Part shown: positions 1-9,760 of the stretch, one piece after another
Layout: each line of letters opens with the position of its first letter
Position numbering within the stretch: the first letter of the stretch is position 1
Source of the DNA: Phycisphaerales bacterium
Lineage (GTDB): Bacteria; Planctomycetota; Phycisphaerae; Phycisphaerales; SM1A02
DNA length: 64,000 nucleotides
Assembly (NCBI GenBank): GCA_022446905.1
Contig: JAKVBT010000006.1
Span: 64,972-128,971, forward strand
Direction: 5' to 3'
The notes under the pieces: model-generated
Told to the model about the DNA's origin: nothing
Databases searched by the model: none
The model's input: only the letters and a program-made list of their open reading frames with translations
Made by a program: the position numbers and the translations under genes

Positions 1-555
1 GCGATGAAGGATCGACTGTATTGCGATCGGCCAGATTCTTCGCGGAGGAAGCGGGCGCAGGCAGTCATGCGGCATGTTGCAGAGCAGTTATGTCGACTGT
101 TGTCGCCCATACTTCCACATACGGCCGATGAGGCGTGGCGAACCATGAATGGAGATGAGGCCTGTGTACTGCTGGAGTCCATCAATGCCACAGATGTGCC
201 AACCATGGACGCTGGCTGGGCGGTCGCTATGGAACTGCGCGAACATGCCCTTCGTGCGCTTGAGACAGCCAAGGCTCAGGGCATTGAGAAGTCGCTTGAT
301 GCAGGGCTTGTTCTTCCAGATGCTGATGGTGTGCTTGCAGCGCTGACTGAGGATCTGCGAGATCTACTGGAAGTTTCACGCCTGACCTGCGACCCGTCAG
401 CGACGAAGATTGAGGTTGTCGATCTGCGTGATGAACCAGTGTGCGCACGATCATGGCGACGCGATGAGACCGTCACGGAACGCGCTAATGGAGCCTGTCT
501 ATCAGATCGCGACTGGGAAGCAGTGGAAGACTGGGAACCAGTCTTCGTTTCCTGA
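1..555 (+). CDS. ileS: Isoleucyl-tRNA synthetase, C-terminal part (cut by window edge)
   Basis: This is the carboxy end of a class I isoleucyl-tRNA synthetase, which charges tRNA-Ile with isoleucine in the cytoplasm. The frame is open from base 1, so the catalytic core lies outside the window. The first residues, KDRLYCD, and the following stretch with LSPILPHTADEAW are typical of the anticodon-binding helical domain of IleS. The usual C-terminal zinc ribbon is degenerate: where the family has Cys-x-x-Cys pairs, this protein has CARSW and later ACLSDRDWEAV, so only one Cys of each pair remains (about bases 442-525). The next gene is convergent. Identity is secure from the motifs; the loss of zinc binding is inferred. 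Confidence 0.92.
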   Translation, partial: AMKDRLYCDRPDSSRRKRAQAVMRHVAEQLCRLLSPILPHTADEAWRTMNGDEACVLLESINATDVPTMDAGWAVAMELREHALRALETAKAQGIEKSLDAGLVLPDADGVLAALTEDLRDLLEVSRLTCDPSATKIEVVDLRDEPVCARSWRRDETVTERANGACLSDRDWEAVEDWEPVFVS

Positions 556-577
556 ATTCGGTCGATGGAGTGCTGGA

Positions 578-943
578 TCAGCTGACTTTGCTACCGGGCG
601 GCACTGGCTGATCAATGCGAAGTACACACACGGTTTCTTTCTCGCCATCATCGCCGGTAGCTGAAGCTGCCATGATCATCCCTTGACTGACTTCGCCACG
701 AATGGTCCGGGGTTCCAGATTGGCAACGATCACGACTTGCGTTCCGATGAGGGATTCCGGATCGTACCAAGCCTTTATACCAGCGCACACCTGGCGTCCT
801 TCTTCGGTACCGTCGTCGAGTTGAATCTTGAGCAGTCGATCTGCATTCGGGTGGGGTTCGGCTGCCTTCACAGTTGCAACGCGCAGGTCAAGGTTGGTGA
901 ATTGCTCAAATGAAACGCTCGGGAGTGGTTCTGGGCCGCTCAT
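578..943 (-). CDS. tRNA-binding domain protein (MetG beta / CsaA-like)
   Basis: A 121-residue protein made almost entirely of one EMAP/Arc1p-type OB-fold tRNA-binding domain. The pattern FTNLDLRVATV, then HPNADRLLKIQLDDG, VCAGI, VVIVANLEPR and the late GMIMAAS matches the domain found as the C-terminal appendix of methionyl-tRNA synthetase, as a separate beta subunit, or as CsaA. It would bind tRNA in the cytoplasm. No metG catalytic domain is adjacent, so it is free-standing here. It lies just upstream, in transcription direction, of the convergent ileS end, and 27 bases downstream of the SurA-like gene. Whether it assists a synthetase or acts as a chaperone cannot be told from sequence. Confidence 0.85.
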   Translation of the reverse strand: MSGPEPLPSVSFEQFTNLDLRVATVKAAEPHPNADRLLKIQLDDGTEEGRQVCAGIKAWYDPESLIGTQVVIVANLEPRTIRGEVSQGMIMAASATGDDGEKETVCVLRIDQPVPPGSKVS

Positions 944-970
944 GGCATGATCTCCAGAGACTGGTGTGGG

Positions 971-2863
971 CTAGTTTGTGGTTTCAGCAGACACAGTGTC
1001 AATCGATGAAGCATCTGTTGATTCTTCATCGCTTCCAGAGAAGCGGAAGCTATGACGGCCACGGAGTGCTTCAGTGGTGAAAGCCGCTCGAAGTGGCTCC
1101 AATGTGGGGCCTCCAAAGTCGTCAGCGACGATGAGCGACGGCAACGATCCCAATTCGACATAGCGATCGTATTGCTCTTGTTCCAATGGATCACGTTGAT
1201 CCAACTCAGCAACGACCAGTGCCATATGCCGCTCTGATGGGATCACCATGATGCGTTCCCTCAGGTCAATTGAATCGAGTGGCTCGTGTCCCAAAGCGAT
1301 GGAGTGGGCCACGATGCTGTCAACGATGTCCTGATCAGAGCCCAGACCTGGAATACTGGGTGGTTTGGTAATGCCTGGGGCGAGATTGCGTTGCATCGCT
1401 AGGGGGCCACGCACTGGTGCCTTGGTCTCTACCGCCACTGCCTCGATGCCGCTTCCTGCCAACTTGCGCAGATGCTCCTGCATAGGTTGCATGTCATTCC
1501 AGTGGGCCTGACGTCGAAGATCTTCAACAACCTGAGTGCGAACTTCATTGAGGTCATGTGGCGCGCGGGCTGGGTCGGCATCAGTCATCCGCACAATCCA
1601 AAGGTTGCCGCTGATGTCCTCAAGAATTGGCATGGCAACACCGACCTGCACGGGGACCTCACCCTGACCACCGAATTCACGGGAGGACTGCACCATGTCG
1701 GCCAAACGTCGCTGGCGCGATCCATTTGCAGCTGGTCCAAAGCGGTCAGTTCCACTCCGTCCAATGCGTGGTAGCGCAGAGACTGCCTCCATATCCAGCA
1801 ATGCTTCGCTGTACTCAGGCAGCGGGAGGGCATTGTCGCCCTCAATCGCGAAGTTGAATTCTTCAGCGAGAGATCGTCGCAAGTCCTCTAGATCGATGCG
1901 ATTGTCGGCCCAGTCATCTGGGAGGACCAAAAAGTTGGCTTCTGTGCTGAATCCACGTCGTGGGGCACGCAGCATATCTCCTGCTGATCGTGCGATGGTT
2001 GGCATCATCTCATCTACACGACTCGTGACATAGGCATTCAGGACGTCGTCTGGGACGGCGGCGCCAGGATCAACTTCAGAGAAGCGAGCGGCATTCTTTC
2101 GCCAATACATTCGGGCTTCAATATCGTTTTGAGCCAAACTGTTGCGCACTGTTTGTTCAACAACATCTCGAGGAATCTCGATCCACTCAAGAGAAGCGCG
2201 GTCAGGCAGTCGATAGCCAAAGCCATGGTCGCCTTCTCCGGGCACTACATCTGCCCAAGTATCAAAGTGTGCCTGTTGATCGGCGGGCGTTGGGTCGTCA
2301 TTTGCCTCAGCAGCTTGTGCAGGGATGACCACCACCCGTGTGCGAACGCTGTCGAGCATCCGCCTGGAGTCACGCATCAGGCGGCGGTCAGAAAGCCGGC
2401 CCGATGATGCCACCATACTGAGATAGCGTCGAATACCTGAGAGGTTGATCAAGGTCTGGCGTACTGCAGCCGGTGGGAATCCAAGTTGTTGTGAGAGTCG
2501 AAGGACGGTGTCGAGGTTCAGTCCAGCAGATGCAGATCCGCCGATCATGCCAGCTTCTGCTGCTTCATGGACCAGCAGGAAGTAACGCTCCACATCATTG
2601 CCGATTGTGCCAATGATCGGAAGCGGTGTTGGCGCCACTGTCGACTGCTCGAGTCTTTGCAGGATCTGCATTTGCTGCTGCACGATTTGCCAATCTTGGC
2701 GAGTGACTTTGTGACCATCTTCACCCATGGTCGCCACTAAGGAACCAGTGCCACCAAATCGCTGCAGGAGTTCCGGCAACTGGGGCATAAGGAACACGAT
2801 CATCAGGCCGACACCAAATACGGCCAGCAGAATGCGGTTGTACTTGCGAAGCAGGCGATTCAT
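971..2863 (-). CDS. Membrane-anchored SurA/PpiD-like protein
   Basis: A 630-residue protein with a short basic start and one hydrophobic segment at about residues 10-28, then a large extracytoplasmic part. The piece after the anchor (SLVATMGEDGHKVTRQDW) resembles the N-terminal helical domain of SurA/PpiD chaperones, where a small beta element is followed by a domain-swapping helix. No clear parvulin (PPIC rotamase) domain is recognisable further on, although a segment near residues 400-480 could be a diverged one. Expected role: folding or quality control of exported proteins, anchored to the inner membrane. The C-terminal tail is rich in Ser, Asp and Glu. It lies about 90 bases downstream of rpsD on the same strand. 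Family assignment is moderate and function is inferred. Confidence 0.6.
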   Translation of the reverse strand: MNRLLRKYNRILLAVFGVGLMIVFLMPQLPELLQRFGGTGSLVATMGEDGHKVTRQDWQIVQQQMQILQRLEQSTVAPTPLPIIGTIGNDVERYFLLVHEAAEAGMIGGSASAGLNLDTVLRLSQQLGFPPAAVRQTLINLSGIRRYLSMVASSGRLSDRRLMRDSRRMLDSVRTRVVVIPAQAAEANDDPTPADQQAHFDTWADVVPGEGDHGFGYRLPDRASLEWIEIPRDVVEQTVRNSLAQNDIEARMYWRKNAARFSEVDPGAAVPDDVLNAYVTSRVDEMMPTIARSAGDMLRAPRRGFSTEANFLVLPDDWADNRIDLEDLRRSLAEEFNFAIEGDNALPLPEYSEALLDMEAVSALPRIGRSGTDRFGPAANGSRQRRLADMVQSSREFGGQGEVPVQVGVAMPILEDISGNLWIVRMTDADPARAPHDLNEVRTQVVEDLRRQAHWNDMQPMQEHLRKLAGSGIEAVAVETKAPVRGPLAMQRNLAPGITKPPSIPGLGSDQDIVDSIVAHSIALGHEPLDSIDLRERIMVIPSERHMALVVAELDQRDPLEQEQYDRYVELGSLPSLIVADDFGGPTLEPLRAAFTTEALRGRHSFRFSGSDEESTDASSIDTVSAETTN

Positions 2864-2956
2864 GCGGACACTCTCGCTTCCTGAAGCGCCGGTCGGGCGC
2901 AGGAGGGGCAGTGCGCTGATGGCCGGCTCTGGCCTGAGTTCATCAGGCCTTGGTGA

Positions 2957-3556
2957 TCAACGGTAGAACTCGACAATGAGGTTGGTGTTGACTTCGAAGG
3001 GGATTCGATCCGGATGCGGTTGCCCGGAGATAGTCGATGTGAGATCAGAGGGATTGACATCAATCCAGTCAGGCACAAGGTGCCCCGCAAGTGATTCCAT
3101 ATTCTCGCGAATGACCTTCTGGATGCCTTCCTTAAAGGTAATGACGTCGCCAGGCTTGATAGCAATGCCCGGCTTGTCGGCCTTCTTGCCGTTGACCAGC
3201 ACGTGACCGTGCACCACGGTCTGGCGGGCGGCCCAAATGGTGCGGACAAAGCCCGAACGACGCAAGACATTGTCAAGACGAGACTCAAGCAGTTGCAGGA
3301 GCACATCACCAGTGTTGCCTTTGCGACGGCTAGCCTCGACGATGTAGCGACGGAACTGCTTCTCAAGAATGCTGTAGTGATACCGAAGCTTCTGCTTCTC
3401 GGTCAGGCGAATGCCGTAGTCCTTGGGACGACGGTTGCGGTACCCGTGCATGCCCGGCGCGTTGAGTTGTCGGCGAGCAGTGTGCTTAGGGATGTCCTCA
3501 ATCGGGACACCGACACGACGGGACAGTTTGACCTTGGGACCGAGATAGCGAGCCAT
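2957..3556 (-). CDS. rpsD: 30S ribosomal protein S4
   Basis: Ribosomal protein S4, a primary 16S rRNA binder of the small subunit. The protein starts MARYLGPKVKLSRR, the canonical S4 start, preceded by GGAG about ten bases upstream, so the longer open frame reaching 3637 is not used. The KQKLRYHYSILEKQFRRY segment and the S4 RNA-binding domain (RLDNVLRRSGF, then HGHVLVNGKK) are clear, and the length of 199 residues is normal. No zinc-binding Cys cluster is present at the N-terminus, so it is the C-minus type. It stands alone, away from an alpha operon (rpsM-rpsK-rpoA). An upstream hairpin could take part in autoregulation. Confidence 0.97.
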   Translation of the reverse strand: MARYLGPKVKLSRRVGVPIEDIPKHTARRQLNAPGMHGYRNRRPKDYGIRLTEKQKLRYHYSILEKQFRRYIVEASRRKGNTGDVLLQLLESRLDNVLRRSGFVRTIWAARQTVVHGHVLVNGKKADKPGIAIKPGDVITFKEGIQKVIRENMESLAGHLVPDWIDVNPSDLTSTISGQPHPDRIPFEVNTNLIVEFYR

Positions 3557-3869
3557 CAGAAAATCATCTCCACGAGATTCATCGAACAGCCCTCCCGGAG
3601 CATCCGGGGGGGCATGTCGAGTCGCGTAGTGGACCACGAATGAGCCTTCGCGTCAAGGTCAAGCGGGTCCAGTTGGGCGGCCAATCAGCCTTCAAGGCCT
3701 CTCAAAGGCATTCAAAGGGGGTGGTCGTTGCGGTCAGCCAGCCAGTCAGATGGCCTACGGCGAGTACTGCCAATCATTGAGCAGGGGGCTCGGAGATCCA
3801 CCATGCCGATGCTGTCAGGCTTGCAGGCTTTGTGGTCATCTGCAGCACGGAGGGCGTTGAATAGTCTGA
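3557..3869. other. Intergenic region between purF and rpsD
   Basis: About 313 bases lie between the purF stop and the rpsD start, both read on the minus strand. The stretch carries no convincing gene. On the minus strand it contains two TTGAC-type elements near 3652-3662 that could be -35 boxes, and the strong hairpin at 3590-3612. A loose repeat of CTGATCA/ATCAG elements near 3865-3895 overlaps the purF end but has no T-run, so it is a poor terminator. Confidence 0.5.
3590..3612 (-). promoter_or_regulatory. Hairpin in the rpsD leader
   Basis: A GC-rich inverted repeat with ten-base arms (one mismatch) and a three-base loop ends 33 bases before the rpsD start codon. It is read on the minus strand within the expected 5' untranslated region and is not followed by a T-run, so it is not a standard terminator. 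S4 is known in several bacteria to repress its own mRNA through leader structure; a similar role here is inference only. Confidence 0.4.
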
Positions 3870-5786
3870 TCAGTATGCTCGATCTGATAAACCATCCCGC
3901 CAGTTAAGGAAAGCTCGATTCAGCACTTGCTGGCCCCCGGGTGTGGGGTAGTCGCCAGTGAAGTACCAATCGCCTCGATATCCGGGCATGGCGGCCTGTA
4001 GGTCCTCGACGGTTTGGTAGACCACCTTCAACTCACCTTTCCAGGGGAGCCCTTGAGGGCGGAGCAGGCGGGCGATTTCGTCAGAGAGTTCCTGCTGGCT
4101 AAATGGTTCATAGAGCCTACGGACATGGTTGGTCATGCGTGCCGGAGGCAGACTGGCTTGCTCGCGACAGGCACGCTCAATTTCCAAAAAGAGATCGTCC
4201 ATGTCTCGGGACTGGATCAGGCTGACGGCGGCCTTGAATGCAATGAATCGATCCAACTGGCTCATGTCGATGCCGTAGCAGTCCGGGTACATGATCGGTG
4301 GGGCCGAACTGGCAATCACGATGCATTTGGGGTCGAGTCGAGAGAGGATGGTAATGATCGACTCGCGGAGCGTTGTTCCACGCACAATTGAGTCATCCAA
4401 TACGACCAGCGTGTCTTTGGAACTCACGATGCCCCGGGTGATGTCATAAACATGGTTCACCAAACTGGTGCGGGCCTGGTCTGATGTGATGAAAGTACGG
4501 AGTCGCTGATCTTTGTGTGCGACTTTCTCGGCACGCACTTGTGGGATGCTCAGTTCAGAAAGTTCTTCATGGCTCAGTGTGCCGGCTTCGACTTTGCGCC
4601 ATATATCATCGATCTGTCGCTGGCGAACCAGATGTTGGGTCTCGGAAATCAGCCCGTAGTAGGCAGTCTCCGCCGTATTGGGAATGAAGCTGTAAACAGT
4701 TCGGTGCACATCCCAGTCCACTAGATCTAGAAGTGGCCTTGCCAACGCATTGCCAAGACGTTTGCGCTCCTCGTAGATGTCGGGGTCGTTGCCTCGACTG
4801 AAGTAGATGCGTTCGAAGGTGCATTGGTGAACGGGCCGCTCCGTGGCGACTCGATCAGTCCAGGTTGTGCCATCTTTTCGCACAAAGATCGCATGCCCGG
4901 GTTCAATGGCCGGGACAGCTTCTGGGGAGGTGTTGAAGATGCTTGCCAGGGGCGCCCTTTCCGAAGCGGCTGCAACGACGTGCTCATCTTCGTACCAGAA
5001 TCCGGGTCGGATACCACTTGGATCGCGGAAGACAAAGGAATCTCCGTTGCCAAGCAGCCCCGCGAAGAGCCATCCACCATCCCAGTCCTCGGCAGCGCGT
5101 CGGAGAACGCGAGCAAGATCAAGTTCGCGCGAAATCGACTCTGCCAACTCTCGCCCTTCCAGTCCAACAAATGTGCCTGGTCCCATCGAATTGCGCAGGT
5201 GACGATGCTCAAGGTCAAGGCAATAGCCGATCCGTTCCAAAACGACTTGCGTGTCGGAGTCTCCGACGGGGCTCAGGCCGTAGTCGACAAGCCGCTGAAA
5301 CAACTCGGGGGAGTTGGTCATGTTGAAGTTGCCAGCGATAGCGAGATTTCGGCTTGCCGTATTGTCTTTTCGGAGCAGTGGATGACAGTGCATCAGCGCG
5401 TGTCCGCTGTGCGTTCCATAACGCAGGTGGCCGATGTAAGCGTCACCAAGAAACTCATGCGCCGCTTTGCAGGTCACCTCATCGGCCTCGCTCATGGGCC
5501 TTCCGGCAAGTGAGCCAAGCCCCTTCTCAGCCGCAGCAAACACTCGTTCGATGGCGTTTGATTTTGCGCTCCGAATACGACGCATGAATGCCACGCCAGG
5601 AGGCATGTCAAATTTGACTACGGCGATGCCAGCGCCATCTTGTCCCCGATTGCGTTGTTTCTGCATCAGCAGATGGAGCCGTCGAAGGCCCCATGCGGGA
5701 TCTCCCATGTGCTGCGCATACCACCAAGTTGGCTTCTTGAGCCGGACGAAGGCCAAACCACATTCGTGGCCGATCGGGTCGCTCAT
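3870..5786 (-). CDS. purF: Amidophosphoribosyltransferase, long form
   Basis: Catalyses the first committed step of purine synthesis, converting PRPP and glutamine to phosphoribosylamine. The N-terminal class II glutaminase starts after a short propeptide: MSDPIGHE then Cys9, the expected nucleophile once the leader is removed. Glutaminase features RGQDGAG and LRYGTHSG follow. The phosphoribosyltransferase PRPP loop is VVLDDSIVRGTTL at about residues 465-477. At 638 residues it is much longer than the roughly 480-500 of common PurF and resembles, from memory, the long variant of Bacteroidetes and planctomycetes, with the WWYAQH insert after the Cys and a long C-terminal tail. It stands apart from other purine genes here. 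Catalytic identity is good; it could be a specialised paralogue. Confidence 0.88.
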   Translation of the reverse strand: MSDPIGHECGLAFVRLKKPTWWYAQHMGDPAWGLRRLHLLMQKQRNRGQDGAGIAVVKFDMPPGVAFMRRIRSAKSNAIERVFAAAEKGLGSLAGRPMSEADEVTCKAAHEFLGDAYIGHLRYGTHSGHALMHCHPLLRKDNTASRNLAIAGNFNMTNSPELFQRLVDYGLSPVGDSDTQVVLERIGYCLDLEHRHLRNSMGPGTFVGLEGRELAESISRELDLARVLRRAAEDWDGGWLFAGLLGNGDSFVFRDPSGIRPGFWYEDEHVVAAASERAPLASIFNTSPEAVPAIEPGHAIFVRKDGTTWTDRVATERPVHQCTFERIYFSRGNDPDIYEERKRLGNALARPLLDLVDWDVHRTVYSFIPNTAETAYYGLISETQHLVRQRQIDDIWRKVEAGTLSHEELSELSIPQVRAEKVAHKDQRLRTFITSDQARTSLVNHVYDITRGIVSSKDTLVVLDDSIVRGTTLRESIITILSRLDPKCIVIASSAPPIMYPDCYGIDMSQLDRFIAFKAAVSLIQSRDMDDLFLEIERACREQASLPPARMTNHVRRLYEPFSQQELSDEIARLLRPQGLPWKGELKVVYQTVEDLQAAMPGYRGDWYFTGDYPTPGGQQVLNRAFLNWRDGLSDRAY

Positions 5787-5939
5787 GCGGGGATGGTAGA
5801 GAACGTCGGCTTCCGCTGCCGCTGTGGTGCATGAGCGATTCTGCAGATGTCCAGCAAAGTCATGCGGTTGATGTCGCTGGCCCGGTCTGGCCGCAGGCTC
5901 AGATCGGCGCTGCGGCTGGACTTTGGGCCTGCCTTGGAA

Positions 5940-7436
<1,497 letters not shown>

Positions 7437-7483
7437 TGGTGGTTCCTTACAGTCGTTGTTGGGGCGTCTTGAGGCCTATCCAC

Positions 7484-7503
7484 GTATCCGGATAATTGGA
7501 TAC
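7484..7503. promoter_or_regulatory. Inverted repeat at the ahcY transcription start
   Basis: GTATCC and GGATAC arms, six bases each, are separated by eight bases and lie just downstream of the ahcY -10 box, about where transcription should begin. This is a typical position for a repressor operator. The protein that would bind is unknown. Confidence 0.4.
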
Positions 7504-7507
7504 ACCT

Positions 7508-7537
7508 ATGGTATGAGGCGCAAAACGGCCATGTCAA
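7508..7537 (-). promoter_or_regulatory. Predicted sigma-70 promoter of ahcY
   Basis: Read on the minus strand, TTGACA (7532-7537) is followed after 18 bases by TACCAT (7508-7513). The -35 box is a perfect consensus match, and the element sits about 70 bases ahead of the ahcY start codon with no intervening gene. Confidence 0.65.
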
Positions 7538-7609
7538 GCCTGTATTCGTATTCCAAGAGGTCATCCGACGCTATCATGCCCCGCTTCCCAGTCAGGAGCG
7601 ATCGGATTC

Positions 7610-7870
7610 ATGTCCACCCCGTTTCAATGCACCGTGATTACACCGTCCGGCTCAGCCTTTGAGGGTCAGGTGCGCTACGCATCATTTCCCGCGTGGGACG
7701 GCCAGTATGGAGTCGCCGCTGGTATGGCGCCGTTGCTTGGGAAACTTGGGCAGGGTGCTCTGCATCTGGACACGTCCCAGGGACGTCGCACCATGCAGAT
7801 TGAGGGTGGATTCGCCCATGTTCGGCAAGGTGTCTTGACACTGCTGACCGAGCATGTCCAGCAGGACTGA
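7610..7870 (+). CDS. atpC: ATP synthase epsilon subunit, short orphan copy
   Basis: Epsilon is part of the central stalk of F1Fo ATP synthase. The protein starts MSTPFQCTVITPSG and continues with the beta-sandwich pattern of the epsilon N-terminal domain (FPAWDGQYGVAAGMAPLL matches the family's 'xxxGxxGVLxxHxPLL'). It has only 86 residues, so the C-terminal helical hairpin that regulates ATP hydrolysis in longer forms (about 130-140 residues) is absent. No atpD or other ATP synthase gene is nearby, so it is separated from its operon; it lies 18 bases ahead of scpB. The identity is good; that it works as the main epsilon subunit is inferred. Confidence 0.8.
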   Translation: MSTPFQCTVITPSGSAFEGQVRYASFPAWDGQYGVAAGMAPLLGKLGQGALHLDTSQGRRTMQIEGGFAHVRQGVLTLLTEHVQQD

Positions 7871-7888
7871 TCCGTTCCTGCATATGCG

Positions 7889-8599
7889 GTGCGTCGATAC
7901 ACTGTCTCCGTGGTAGAAAATACGCACAAAAGTGAGATCACAACTGTAGACGCGTTGGATGCCGCCATCGCCGATATTGATCCCTCGGCACGCGTTGAGG
8001 CAGTGCTGCTCACCAGCGACCGTCCAGTTCGACTTGCAGCGCTCAAAGAGTCAACTGGCCTCGACAGCGGGGCAATTGATGCAGCGGTCGATGAACTCAA
8101 TGTGGCATATGAACGCAGCGGTCGTTGCTTTCGCATCATCCGACTCGCTGACGGCTGGCAGATGATGACCGAGCCTCGAATGGCCCCTGTACTTGCTCGC
8201 CTGTTGTCGCAGCGACAACATGCGCGTCTTTCGCAAGCAGCCATGGAGACGCTTGCCATCGTCGCCTATCGCCAGCCGATTCTGCGGGCGGAAGTCGAAG
8301 CAATTCGTGGGGTGGCCTGTGGCGAAGTCCTACGTGGTTTGATGGAACGGCGCTTGATTCGAATTTCTGGGCGTGCCGAAGAACTGGGCCGCCCGATTTT
8401 GTACGGGACGACCCGTGACTTCCTGAGGATCTTTGGGCTTTCGAGCATTGAAGATTTGCCAGATGTGGATGGTCTTGAGCGGGTTCCCTCGCATGTGCCA
8501 AAGACTTCGGAAACTCCGGATGAAAGCCAGCCAGTCGAGGACGTGCAAGAGGTTGTGGTTGCTGAGACGTCGCCTGAAGAGTCTGGCGATGACGATTGA
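7889..8599 (+). CDS. scpB: Segregation and condensation protein B
   Basis: ScpB partners with ScpA and SMC in the condensin complex that compacts and separates chromosomes. Two winged-helix domains are visible: the first around residues 30-100 (ARVEAVLLTSDRPV), the second with the signature QAAMETLAIVAYRQPILRAE, then IRGV and LIRISGRAEELGRPILYGTT, which is diagnostic of the family. The C-terminal 50 residues are acidic and low complexity. The start is a GTG at 7889; a second in-frame GTG at 7910 is possible. It leads the DUF58 operon, nine bases before the next gene. No scpA or smc gene lies in the window. Confidence 0.94.
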   Translation: MRRYTVSVVENTHKSEITTVDALDAAIADIDPSARVEAVLLTSDRPVRLAALKESTGLDSGAIDAAVDELNVAYERSGRCFRIIRLADGWQMMTEPRMAPVLARLLSQRQHARLSQAAMETLAIVAYRQPILRAEVEAIRGVACGEVLRGLMERRLIRISGRAEELGRPILYGTTRDFLRIFGLSSIEDLPDVDGLERVPSHVPKTSETPDESQPVEDVQEVVVAETSPEESGDDD

Positions 8600-8608
8600 T
8601 CTTGCGCG

Positions 8609-9760
8609 ATGAGTGTTGGATACGTTGATGCCTCTCCGGGCCGACGTAGTCGTCGGCGGATGCCAATCTTGCCTTCGCTTGGTTTGTTTCTTGCGATTGT
8701 GTTGGTCGGCGTTCCAGCTTTCTTCCAAGCAAACAACTTGCTGATGTTGTTACTTGGTGTGATCGTTTCTGTCAGTGTGGCGGCTGCCATCACGTCGCGT
8801 CTGATGTTGCGCGGTATATCGGCCCAACGCCTTTTGCCTGATCATGCAGAAGTAGGAGAGCCAGTTCGCCTGCGCTATCGTTTGGTCAATCGTTCACGCT
8901 GGATTCCATCTTTTTGCATTGGCATTCGGGACGAACTCTCCCAAAGTCTGATCGAAGGTCGCTCAGATGCCTGGGTCATGCACGTTGGTCCTGGAGATAC
9001 TGTGCATGGTGATGCGCAGATCACGCCACTACGGCGGGGTCGTTTGGAGTTGAGCCGAGTGACCCTGGAATCGAGTTTTCCCTATGGCATGCTGCGACGT
9101 CGTCGAATGATGATCCAGCGCCAAGAGTTGATGGTGTTTCCACGGAGATATCAACTCCGAAGTCGACTGATGCACCAGTTGACTACCGAGGCAACTGATG
9201 GACCACATGCATCCAAAGCGAGGGGATCCGGGCAGGAGTGGTTTGGCACACGGCTTGCGCGACCGGGTGATCCTTGGCGGGACATGGCCTGGAAAGCATC
9301 AGCGCATCGTGGCCAACTTGTCGCGCTGGATCGGGTGCGGCCAGGATTGCCACGGGCGATGGTGCTGCTCGATCTGTCTCGGCCAACTGAGGACCTGATT
9401 CTTCCTGATGGCATTGACGGTCGTCAGGAAGAGGAACGTGCGATCGAATTGGCGGCATCAATGCTGGCGATGCTGCACCGTCATGGACATGAGTTTGGGT
9501 TGACCGTGGTGCTTGATGATGTGGAGGCATTGGCTGTGAGTTCAGGTCATCGACATCTCACTCGCTTGCTTGGTGTCTTGGCTCGAATTGATTTGACGGG
9601 ACCTCGGGGGGGCAATCCAACTGCTGTGGCACCTCCGCGTGTAGCAGTTGTTGTGGTGCAGACCGATCGTGTGCGCCCTATTGGAACCTTTCATTCAGCG
9701 AGTTATCTCGTATCACGGCGTTTAGAGTCCTTGCGAGAGACGGTGGATGTGCCGACATGA
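8609..9760 (+). CDS. DUF58 domain membrane protein
   Basis: A 383-residue protein with two adjacent membrane segments near the N-terminus (about residues 20-60) and a DUF58 domain beyond. The conserved block GTRLARPGDPWRDMAWKASAHRG followed by a hydrophobic strand and Asp (MVLLDLS) marks the DUF58 / von Willebrand-like fold. Such proteins are usually encoded beside a MoxR AAA+ ATPase and a transglutaminase, and are thought to work in assembling envelope or exported complexes. Here the transglutaminase is present and overlaps by four bases, but no moxR is seen. Function is inferred from family context. Confidence 0.82.
   Translation: MSVGYVDASPGRRSRRRMPILPSLGLFLAIVLVGVPAFFQANNLLMLLLGVIVSVSVAAAITSRLMLRGISAQRLLPDHAEVGEPVRLRYRLVNRSRWIPSFCIGIRDELSQSLIEGRSDAWVMHVGPGDTVHGDAQITPLRRGRLELSRVTLESSFPYGMLRRRRMMIQRQELMVFPRRYQLRSRLMHQLTTEATDGPHASKARGSGQEWFGTRLARPGDPWRDMAWKASAHRGQLVALDRVRPGLPRAMVLLDLSRPTEDLILPDGIDGRQEEERAIELAASMLAMLHRHGHEFGLTVVLDDVEALAVSSGHRHLTRLLGVLARIDLTGPRGGNPTAVAPPRVAVVVVQTDRVRPIGTFHSASYLVSRRLESLRETVDVPT

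Noticed and set aside
2860-3366. 168-codon minus-strand frame overlapping rpsD
   Set aside because: Overlaps in a shifted frame with rpsD, which is certain.
4824-5513. 229-codon plus-strand frame inside purF
   Set aside because: Antisense to clear PurF motifs, without any recognisable domain.
7437-7609. SAH riboswitch ahead of ahcY
   Set aside because: From the predicted start of transcription the leader is only about 60 bases, too short for the known motif, and the conserved core was not found.
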